A stretch of DNA of 64,000 nt from Schoenoplectus triqueter (Eukaryota > Streptophyta > Magnoliopsida > Poales > Cyperaceae): NCBI GenBank assembly GCA_964058805.1, contig CAXKVV010000053.1, positions 248,001 to 312,000 of the forward strand, written 5' to 3'. Of the stretch, positions 55,909 to 64,000 are shown in pieces. The notes beneath the pieces are model-generated. The model saw only the letters and a program-made list of their open reading frames with translations. It was not told the origin of the DNA and made no database searches. The first letter of the stretch is position 1, and every line of letters starts with the position of its first letter. A program made the position numbers and the translations under genes.

Positions 55909-57451
55909 TGTCTAGCCTATTAGGAACTTACCTAAAATTAATTTTCTAGAGAATCTCCTTTTATCTGTCTTACACCTGGCCATTTATACAGGAAGTCAAT
56001 TCTGTGCAGCTAATTGAACACTCTATTCCCTGTCAGGTCACTCCTAATTTGTAATTTTCGGAGGTGCTGCCCTGATAGCATACTTCATCTCCACACTCAG
56101 TGATAAAACTTGAACACGCTCCTTGATATTTTCAGAGGAAAGTTTTATCATGCTTGCTGTGATCTTTTGGCATGTTGAAGTGGAAACATTTAGGAGCGTT
56201 GAAGCAATAAACTCTCTTTTTTTTTTCTAAACTGTTTATAACATTTTTATTAATTTGCATACTTCTAATTTTAATGATATTAGTGTTGCTAACATCTTAT
56301 CCTAATCTAAATCGAGTATGATGGCAACTGTGACTAGTGTTATTATTGGTGTTTATTGTTGTTAAACAAACGTTGAACGAAAATTTGTCTTCTATTACTT
56401 AGGTTGATATAAAACAGGAAGTCAGTTGAGCCGGTGGCGCAATAGTCAATGGCCAACTTCAGCTGAGTTCTTGATTTTTTTTTGAAAATTGTAAGATGTG
56501 CATATGATCTGACAGGTGCTTCCATTGAGAAGGTTTCTGTGAATAGAAGAAGAAAAATCTGTCGAGCTTGTTCAGCATTTTGCCAGAAATGCTATCATGA
56601 AAGGCAAATTTGCTTTTGGAACCTTTTAGATGTGCTAGGAAGAGGTAGAATTAAAATTTATTGTTGTTGTTGATTGCTGTAAATTTTTCTAGGTAGATTG
56701 GGTGTTTGAAGCTTTTTCGTGAATTCGAGGCATCCTTAATGTTTTCTTTTTTGTTTTGTTTCTTACAGCTAACAAGCTTTGGGTCGATTTTCTTTTTGTG
56801 TTCCTCTCGCCACTTAAATGGAAATATTTGTTGTTGATTTCATTTTTTTTAGTAAAGATGATAATTTAAGTTACATAATTTTTAATTGTTCATAAAGGAT
56901 CTTAATAAATCCGAACCTTCATTTCATTCTTTTATTGTTGAATGGTTTTACAGTTCTCCATACGATTTCAGTGATCAGGCATTCAGGCTTCTCCAATACA
57001 TCGATGCATATAATTCAAAGATAAATTGACTTCAACCCTCGATTTCTGTAAATGGTTCTCTCCAATTTGCTTGTCGAGTATAAAGTATAAACCAGATCCT
57101 ATCTGTAGAAACCGAGGGGTCCATTAAAATTTGAATCTGGCAAATGATGATGGTGAGATCTCACTGATCTGGATAATGAACTGGTTGGGTTGAAAAAGAA
57201 AAATAACAAGAGAATTTGAATGAACCAGGCGTTTCGTCAAGCTTGGTTGGACCGGAATCAGATGAAGCCAAGTATGAAGTATTCTCTTGTGATGTCTGTG
57301 ACACATTGGGCTGAACCAGTTGCACAGCCGTACGTACTAGACTGTGAGTGGCAAGCACCGTCTCATTCTCTCTAGGGTTTTTCAGTCAAACCCCCGCCTA
57401 GTCGACTCCTCCACTCCAGAAAACTTCCCAATTCAAAATCGAAAACGCGTC
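55909..57451. other. Spacer between mTERF copies 1 and 2, second part
   Basis: No gene recognised. Copy 2's leader begins somewhere in 57,300-57,450, where AGGGTTTTTCAGTCAAACCC has a counterpart upstream of copy 3 (AGGGTTTGTCAGTCAAAACCC at about 62,458). Confidence 0.5.
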
Positions 57452-58621
57452 ATGTGTTCACTCCTTGCAAAGAGAATCTCTTCTCATTTCTTCTCCCCTC
57501 CCCTCCTCCACCTCCGGCGTCACGCTCTAACGCTTCACTTTCCTCTCCTTGGACGCTACCTTTCACACCAATCTCAACAAGAGCATGAGTTGCATTTCAT
57601 GGCACAGTATCTCATCTCCTCCTTCGGCTTCTCCCACAATCGAGCGATCAAGTACTCAGCTGACTCCCGTCTCGCCGCAATCAAATCGCCCAACCGGCCT
57701 GAAGCAGTCATACAGTTCCTAAAAGAAATGGGCTTATCAGATTCCCTGGTAAAGAGTTCCATAACATTCTACCCGCCTCTTCTGGCTTACAATGTGGAGA
57801 AGACCCTGAAACCCAATGCTCGTGTATTGATGGATGCGGGTTTCTCAAACGAACTACTGGTTCAGGTGATACGGTACAACCCAAATGTCCTTGTGTTGAA
57901 AAACACTCTCCCCAACCTTCTATTTTGGAAAGATTTCGTGGGAAAATGTGATGAGTCATTCATCAAATTCTTTCAGAAGAACAGACTGACCATCTTTTGT
58001 GACATTGATAAGCACATAGTTCCCAGAATGAATCTACTGAAAGAGTGTGAGTTCTCACATCAAGATATCGTGGGGTTGCTTTCAAGTAAGTCCATCATAG
58101 GCAGGAAACTGAATAATATCCGGCAGTTGCTTGAGCAAATTGAGGAGCTGGGGATTAAAAGGGGATGCAGAATGTTTGTGCGTGCAGTTAAAGAGCTTGG
58201 TGCTTGCAGCACTGATAAAATGAAAAGAATTGCGGAGTTCTACCAGACAGACTATGGCTGGTCGAAGGAAGAGGTTTGCTTGGCTTTCACGAAATTTCCT
58301 AATATACTCAGATTATCCATGGATAAGATAAAATCAAACATGAATTTCCTTAATAGAGAGGCCAAGCTTGAACCTAGTTTCATAGCTTCTCACCCATTAT
58401 TGCTTGGGTATAGCCTAGAAAAAAGGTTGATACCGAGGTTTAATGTGCTGAGCATTTTGGCTGCAAATGGCGTGAAGAATGGATGTAGTTTTCCAAGTGC
58501 ATGTAGCTACTCAGAAAATTACTTCTTGAAGAAATTCATAGAGCCATACAAGAAGGATGTGCCAGAGCTTGCTGATGCTTATTTTGCTGCTTCTGGTAGG
58601 AACGTAACTGTTTCTACTTAA
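57452..58621 (+). CDS. mTERF-family protein, tandem copy 2
   Basis: Intronless, 389 residues from the ATG at 57452 (MCSLLAKRISSHFFSPPLLH). A transit-peptide-like N-terminus precedes mTERF repeats: YLISSFGFSHNRAIKYS, VIQFLKEMGLSDSLVKSS, LLAYNVEKTLKPNARVL, HIVPRMNLLKECEFSHQDIV, YGWSKEEVCLAFTKFPNILR, PLLLGYSLEKRLIPRFNVL, YFLKKFIEPYKKDVPELADA. The frame could be extended 36 codons upstream only through a GTG, so the ATG is preferred; copy 3 has the equivalent ATG. The last third (from 58220) is about 99% identical in DNA to copy 3 (four differences in 375 bases), while the middle is only roughly 60% identical in protein. Confidence 0.93.
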   Translation: MCSLLAKRISSHFFSPPLLHLRRHALTLHFPLLGRYLSHQSQQEHELHFMAQYLISSFGFSHNRAIKYSADSRLAAIKSPNRPEAVIQFLKEMGLSDSLVKSSITFYPPLLAYNVEKTLKPNARVLMDAGFSNELLVQVIRYNPNVLVLKNTLPNLLFWKDFVGKCDESFIKFFQKNRLTIFCDIDKHIVPRMNLLKECEFSHQDIVGLLSSKSIIGRKLNNIRQLLEQIEELGIKRGCRMFVRAVKELGACSTDKMKRIAEFYQTDYGWSKEEVCLAFTKFPNILRLSMDKIKSNMNFLNREAKLEPSFIASHPLLLGYSLEKRLIPRFNVLSILAANGVKNGCSFPSACSYSENYFLKKFIEPYKKDVPELADAYFAASGRNVTVST

Positions 58622-60790
58622 CTGCTGCTTTTTATTGTGGGAGAAGCTGTAGTACTTTTATGAGTGCAATAAGCAATGAAGTTCACTGAGGCAACTAGGT
58701 GATTTCTTTTGCATATCTATTTTTCTTTTTGTGGAATTTGATACTGGTATCAGCACTTTGTTTGATACTGAACTTTTACAAGTACCGGACTTAGGTCATT
58801 TATGATTTCTCTTATTGGAGAACTGCAAGGAGAACTCCAATAAGGTAACTTGTTGGAGTGATGTGGTATTAACTTGTTACTAGTAGCAGGCTTAAAAATA
58901 TTTTAGTTCAGTCCCAACCATACTATACAAGCAATTATGGAGAATTTTGGAGCTGTAGGTGACCAAAAAATTCTCTCTGTGGCCTAAACACGTTTATTTC
59001 TAGATTTCTCGCAGGTTGTGTTTGTCTTTGAAAATTTTAATCCATTGATGTGAACGTTTTTCATGTTATATCGCCCCTGGGCTTATGTCCCATGATCTTG
59101 AACTGTCTTTTTTTTCTAATTCAAGATTTGGCTCAATTTACTGACTAGTGTTAAACCTTGGTTGTTTTTATTATAGAACCATTGCATTTTTTTTATCTAA
59201 AAGATATTTGTTTTGTCCTCTCATGATTTCTAATTGGTCCAATACCATTCTAATAGAAGCACTGTCACTGGTCAGGTGAGTTTGAACTCTCCAGCTTTTT
59301 TGAATGACTCTTTGTTTCTGGTATTGGCTTCACCACATTCTGGTTTTTCTTGTTGTTATGTTAAATTAATATGTGACTACATAGCTCGAAGGCGTTTTTG
59401 AAGAGTTCTACGGGGGAGACAAATTTGAAAAATGTCTTCATAATCTGAGTTAGTAGATTTCTTGCCTGATACTGAATTTAAACAGCGAAAGCCTTTGATA
59501 ATCATGGAAATTTAGTATTATTTTTGTCATCACAGGCTTAATGTCAATTTCTTTTTTTCTATTCTAACTTATGTTTAATATTTGAGCTAATCCAATGTCA
59601 ACAAGTTCCTGTTAGTTTTTTCTCAGACGTGCTGTGCTAATTTTCGGACCGTAGGTACTTAGTTGAGAATTTGACTTTGCGAAATATTGTCTTCTGTCTA
59701 AATAAATAAACAAGAAGAGCCATCAATTATGCTTTTTAGATCATACAGATAAGTTGTCCTTTTGTTATCGTTGTTGTGGGGGCAAATTAATGCTTTAATT
59801 AGAAATATAAGCGCGCTCTACATTTGAATGGTTGATGTAAACCATGTTTCTCTTGTGTAAAGGTAGCTTTATTTTGATGTGGACAATAATGTCACTACTC
59901 GGCTTTTTTGATGAAGACGTATACATTATGAAACGAACTCATTCGTGGCAGTGGAAATTTTATTAATTTCTGCCCAAGGTCAGATCACTCGTAGATGGAA
60001 GACCCAGACCACCCTCCATCTTCAGTTAAAACTCGTAAGATGTTGCACCCATGTTAATCGATGATACCAAATGAATGGACAATAGTTTGCACCATATCAT
60101 TAAGTACATTAAGTCAATTATTGATAATACCAAACTAGGTCGAGTCCAGTCGCGATGCTGCTCCGTGCTCTTAAAACCTGTCAGGTAAAGTCGTAAATAG
60201 AGAATTCCTATTCGGACATCTTATCTGTCGGATAACTGTTAAATACTGATATAAATTCAGATTTTTTTTTTTAATAAGATATGAAAGTTGGATCCGATTT
60301 TGTTGTTGTTGTGAAATTCAGATATTATTGTTTCAAAGGCTTACTGTATGATTAAAATTGGCTTTTTATGTACATTACAATTCTAATTATGTTTACAGCT
60401 AATTTAGACTCATGCTTAATATTTGTATAATTTATTGGTATATTTCAGTTAATAATATAGTATTAATTAACAAGTGACTCATCAATTAGTGTTGTCAATA
60501 AAACTCTTCTACCCGTTTACTTTATTTCAATAAAATTTAATAATTAAGAATTCTTTTTGTTAATTTATTAGATAAGAATATGGGTAAGAAGTATTTCGTA
60601 CCTGCTTATGAAAAGTTTAGAAAATAATATATATGTTAATATTTATTCTATATTAAACTGCATAATATATAATTATCATTGTCATTACAAATAGTTATCG
60701 TTATTGTTATGAGATTGATTAATATATAATATTTCATACAATATTGTTTAATTAATAATTTATGAAGACATTGGTTTATATAAAATTTTA
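58622..60790. other. Spacer between mTERF copies 2 and 3, first part
   Basis: The first 200 bp resemble the DNA after copy 3 (GAAGTTCACTGAGGCAACTAG at 58,679 and 63,763; CTCCAATAAG later). No other gene seen. At 60,255-60,322 a possible small retroposon tail (GTTGTTGTTGTG between two copies of AAATTCAGAT) is present; weak evidence. Confidence 0.5.
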
Positions 60791-61156
60791 GGTTAATTTT
60801 CTAACAAGTCACTGAACTTCGATGTTTATCTATTGAACTTTCATTTATTCATTTTTAGTCATTAAATTTTGATGTTTATCTAAATTTGATCACTTCTTTT
60901 AGTTTTTTCATTCAAAAATAATTGAAAAATTAATGATAAACCAAATACAATTTCACTTCATTTATCCGTTTTTCATTTCAATATTTTTTTCTAACAAATA
61001 TAGTTTCATTTAAATTATTTTGAATGAAAAAAACTAATGGGAGTGATCAAATTTGGATAAACATCAAACTTTAATGATTAAAAATGGATAAATGAAAGTT
61101 CAGTGACTAAATATAGACAAACACCAAAGTTCAGTGATTTGCCACAAAATTAACCC
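60791..61156. mobile_element. Mutator-type foldback MITE, family H
   Basis: Inverted ends GGTTAATTTTCTAACAAGTC and (reversed) GGGTTAATTTTGTGGCAAATC, continuing CACTGAACTT and TTTCATTTATCCATTTTTA-like arms over about 120 bp each. Flanked by TAAAATTTTA on both sides (60781-60790 and 61157-61166), a 9-10-bp target duplication. A fragment of the same family is at 27,300-27,400. Confidence 0.88.
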
Positions 61157-62538
61157 TAAAATTTTAATTTGTACACTATAAATAATGGATCTAACAATTA
61201 CAATTATTTTATTACGAATATAATGTGTTTAAACTTATATATAGTTGTATGTTTTAATATATTTTCTAAAAAATAATTAAATTATAAATTATTGAGTAAT
61301 TATTCATTATTCGTTAACGGATAAGGACAGGATGAAAAATTTATCAAATAAATATGGGCTTGAAATAACTCATCGAATCTGTACCATAACCGTTACCACC
61401 ACTCTATATGAGATTTTCGTGAAAAAAATCATCAAATAATTTAGATTGCCAGATTCGTAAGCTCATATAATTTTTTTGTCGAATGAATATGGGCATGGAT
61501 TTTTTTATTTTTTATTTCCAGTAAAAAGTCTCAGTCTTCAAGTGATAGGAGAGGCTGATTAGGTGACTTGGGAGTTCCGTTGGCTGGTTGGATTGTGAAT
61601 TTTTAGTTGCCTTGAGTTGGGCTAGTCAGTTTATAAGAATATGAATCTGAGTTGAGTTGAATTTGTGAAATGTTATGAAATGAAAGTCTTAGTTTAAACT
61701 TAACTCATCACTTTTAAGCTAACTTGCAAACTGACTAATGAGATAATGTATATGTGTTAATTTAGTTTGATATTTAAATTTAATATATCTATAAATTATA
61801 AAGTTAATATGGATTTACAAATCTGATACAAGAATTGATATAAAATTAGTATATCAACAAACTATGTTTTAAAGAGCATCTTTGCTGTACTAATTTTGAT
61901 CGGTTGGATCGACAAAAATTATCGAGTTAGATATACAAGTCAGAGTCATGAACGAGTAAGAGGTGCCACTAAGTCGCTTAGATAATGAGAGCGAATGAAA
62001 GAGAGCGTTATTGAATTAGAGTTTGACTAAAAAAATATAGATTATTATTATTCAAGTTGAGCCGAGTCATGAGCTGAGACAACTTTAATTCAAACTTAAC
62101 TCATTTAACTATTGAGACTGATTAGCTCGAGCTCGAATTGAATATGACCCCCGAGCTTTTATGCATCCTGATTGCGATCGACAGAGGAAAATTTTTATAG
62201 ACACTGTAAAGTCGTGGATGAATATTAAACTCTTAATTTTTAATTTTTAGGTAAAACAGTTTTAATTTCTAAGACTTTTTTTTTTCAAAACGAAATCGGC
62301 CGCTCGTAAAAAAAAAACGAGTAGGTTCCTACTTTTTTTTTTTCAGGATTTATATATACGTTTTTCGAGATGTTTTATCATCAGATTTACGAACAAGACC
62401 AACTCATTTTTGCGAGCAGCCGATTCTCACGTTGAGCTACCACCGTTTTTGTCTGTAGGGTTTGTCAGTCAAAACCCTTGCATGAGTGGCGGCTGGTCGA
62501 TTCCTCTCCATCTCCCTCTCCCTCTCAAAGAACGCATC
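61157..62538. other. Spacer upstream of mTERF copy 3
   Basis: Around 61,580-62,150 the sequence has TTGAGTTGGGCTAGTC and AGCCGAGTCATGAGCTGAG motifs typical of old non-autonomous hAT elements; ends are not definable. A TATA-like TATATATACG at 62,351 lies about 190 bp before the start codon of copy 3. No other gene. Confidence 0.45.
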
Positions 62539-63702
62539 ATGCGTTCACTCCTTGCAAAGATATTTTCGCATTTCTCCCCTTCCCCCCTCCACCTCCGCCA
62601 TCAATCTCTAACGCTTTTCTCTCCTCTCCTCGGACGCTACCTTTCACACCAATCTCTACAAGAGCATGAGTTGTCTTTCATGGCACAGTATCTCATCTCC
62701 TCCTTCGGCTTCTCCCGCAATCGAGCGATCAAGCACGCAGCGGATCCCCATCTCACCGCAATCCAATCGCCCGACCAGCCCGAAGCAGTGGTACAGTTCC
62801 TAAAAGAAATTGGCCTATCAGATTCCCTGGTAAAGAGATCCATCACATTCCATCCTTCTCTTTTGTCTTACAATGTGGAGAAAACTATGAAACCCAATGC
62901 GAGTAAATTGGTGAAAGGGGGTTTATCCGGTGATATACTGTTTCAGTTAATCCAATGCAACCCAAAAGTCCTTTTAAATAAAGATGCTCTTCCGCGCCTT
63001 TTATTTTGGAAAGATTTTGTGGGAAAATGTGATAAGTCATTAGTGAAGTTAGTTCGGAAGAATCGGTTGCTCATCATGTATGACATTGAGAAGCAAATAG
63101 TTCCCAGAATGAATTTACTTAAAGAGTTTGAGTTCTCACATCAGGATATTGTGGGGATGCTTGTGAATTGTTCTCTGATGAGTAGAAACCTGGATTCTAT
63201 CAGAAAGCAGTTTGAGCAAATTGAGGAACTGAGGCTTAAAAGGGGATGCAACATGTTTCTGCGTGCAGTTAAAGAGCTTGGTGATTGCAGCATAGATAGA
63301 ATGAAAAGAAATGCGGAGTTCTACCAGACAGCCTATGGCTGGTCGAAGGAAGAGGTTTGCTTGGCTTTCACGAAATTTCCTAATATACTCAGATTATCCA
63401 TGGATAAGATAAAATCAAACATGAATTTCCTTAATAGAGAGGCCAAGCTTGAACCTAGTTGCATAGCTTCTCACCCATTATTGCTTGGGTATAGCCTAGA
63501 AAAAAGGTTGATACTGAGGTTTAATGTGCTGAGCATTTTGGCTGCAAATGGCGTGAAGAATGGATGTAGTTTTCCAAGTGCATGTAGCTACTCAGAAAAT
63601 TACTTCTTGAAGAAATTCATAGAGCCATACAAGAAGGATGTGCCAGAGCTTGCTGATGCTTATTTTGCTGCTTCCAGTAGAAACACGACTGGTCCTGTTT
63701 AA
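62539..63702 (+). CDS. mTERF-family protein, tandem copy 3
   Basis: Intronless, 387 residues from the ATG at 62539 (MRSLLAKIFSHFSPSPLHLR). Same architecture as copy 2: YLISSFGFSRNRAIKHA, VVQFLKEIGLSDSLVKRS, LLSYNVEKTMKPNASKL, QIVPRMNLLKEFEFSHQDIV, YGWSKEEVCLAFTKFPNILR, PLLLGYSLEKRLILRFNVL, KKFIEPYKKDVPELADAYF. The frame is open 43 codons further upstream with an ATG-less start; homology with copy 2 begins at this ATG. The first third is about 93% and the last third about 99% identical in DNA to copy 2, but the central repeats (KGGLSGDILFQLIQCNPKVL against DAGFSNELLVQVIRYNPNVL) are strongly diverged. Expected organellar location as for the other copies. Confidence 0.93.
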   Translation: MRSLLAKIFSHFSPSPLHLRHQSLTLFSPLLGRYLSHQSLQEHELSFMAQYLISSFGFSRNRAIKHAADPHLTAIQSPDQPEAVVQFLKEIGLSDSLVKRSITFHPSLLSYNVEKTMKPNASKLVKGGLSGDILFQLIQCNPKVLLNKDALPRLLFWKDFVGKCDKSLVKLVRKNRLLIMYDIEKQIVPRMNLLKEFEFSHQDIVGMLVNCSLMSRNLDSIRKQFEQIEELRLKRGCNMFLRAVKELGDCSIDRMKRNAEFYQTAYGWSKEEVCLAFTKFPNILRLSMDKIKSNMNFLNREAKLEPSCIASHPLLLGYSLEKRLILRFNVLSILAANGVKNGCSFPSACSYSENYFLKKFIEPYKKDVPELADAYFAASSRNTTGPV

Positions 63703-64000
63703 GTGGTGCTCTATATTTTGAGAGAAATTGTAGAAATCTCTTATCAGTGCAGTTAAAAAGGGTTGAAGTTCACTGAGGCAACTAGATAATCTCAGGTTTA
63801 TACTGGTTGTCAGCACTTGATTGGTATTAAAATCGTTACTAGTGGTAGACTTAATTTCTGATTTATTTTATTGGAGAGCTCCAATAAGATAATTTTATTT
63901 CTCAGGTTTTAACTATTTGGGTGTGGGAATTCATTTGCACCTTGCTAGCAGTTAACCTCTAGACAGATATCATTAACTTGATGTACTCTCAGTTGCTTGC
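63703..64000. other. 3' flank of mTERF copy 3
   Basis: Homologous in patches to the 3' flank of copies 2 and 1 (CTGAGGCAACTAG, GAGCTCCAATAAG, CTCAGGTTTTAACTATTTGG). The duplicated unit, or a fourth copy, may continue beyond the window. Confidence 0.55.

Noticed and set aside
56420..56470. tRNA-like A box (GGTGGCGCAATAGTCAATGG)
   Set aside because: No B box at the right distance and no cloverleaf; not a tRNA gene or a clear SINE.
57344..57451. Upstream extension of mTERF copy 2
   Set aside because: It would need a GTG start and the sequence is not conserved as protein.
60255..60322. Second RTE-type tail with 10-bp flanking repeat
   Set aside because: The flanking repeat AAATTCAGAT is short and the insert has only a TTG run in common with the family; kept only as a remark.

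Overview
The window is nuclear DNA of a flowering plant, most likely a eudicot; the species cannot be fixed from the sequence. The evidence is long AT-rich intergenic DNA, GT-AG introns, a plant-type vitamin C biosynthesis gene, a type-A cytokinin response regulator, a tandem plant mTERF cluster and many plant transposon types (copia LTR elements, Helitrons, hAT, Mutator-type MITEs, CACTA repeats, SINEs). All calls were made by reading the sequence; no database search or alignment program was used.

Layout. 1-10.4 kb: gene-free repeat mosaic (Helitron, several foldback MITEs, hAT-like elements, microsatellites). 10,454-15,429 (minus): eight-exon L-galactono-1,4-lactone dehydrogenase gene with a 395-bp MITE in intron 6 and a tandem copy of part of exon 7 inside intron 7. 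16.6-17.0 kb: a second MITE with perfect 9-bp target duplications. 17,232-21,174: a complete-ended but broken Ty1/copia element with an inverted internal segment. 21,292-22,252: the last two exons of a Pol IV/V-type RPB5 (NRPE5-like) gene without its N-terminal half, carrying a small retroposon in its intron. 22.3-35.8 kb: intergenic DNA with a SINE, MITEs, a 190-bp tandem duplication and degenerate repeats. 35,986-37,299: five-exon type-A response regulator (ARR8/ARR9-like). 37.3-45.6 kb: intergenic, with a second SINE, a MITE with long target duplications and a Helitron split by a hAT element. 45,686-46,242 (minus): a frameshifted C2-like gene. 46.5-51.6 kb: repeats, CACTA-type hairpin array, and a gag-only copia element with a foreign tail. 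53.3-63.7 kb: three intronless mTERF paralogues in tandem.

Genes. GLDH makes ascorbate at the inner mitochondrial membrane; the mTERF proteins are expected to act on organellar nucleic acids; the response regulator damps cytokinin phosphorelay. They do not form one pathway. The most striking signals are (1) two groups of MITEs with a shared core but different, often palindromic, ends; (2) the mosaic divergence of mTERF copies 2 and 3, with a nearly identical 3' tract next to a diverged middle; (3) the copia element with an inverted copy of its own protease region; (4) nested and precisely bounded insertions.
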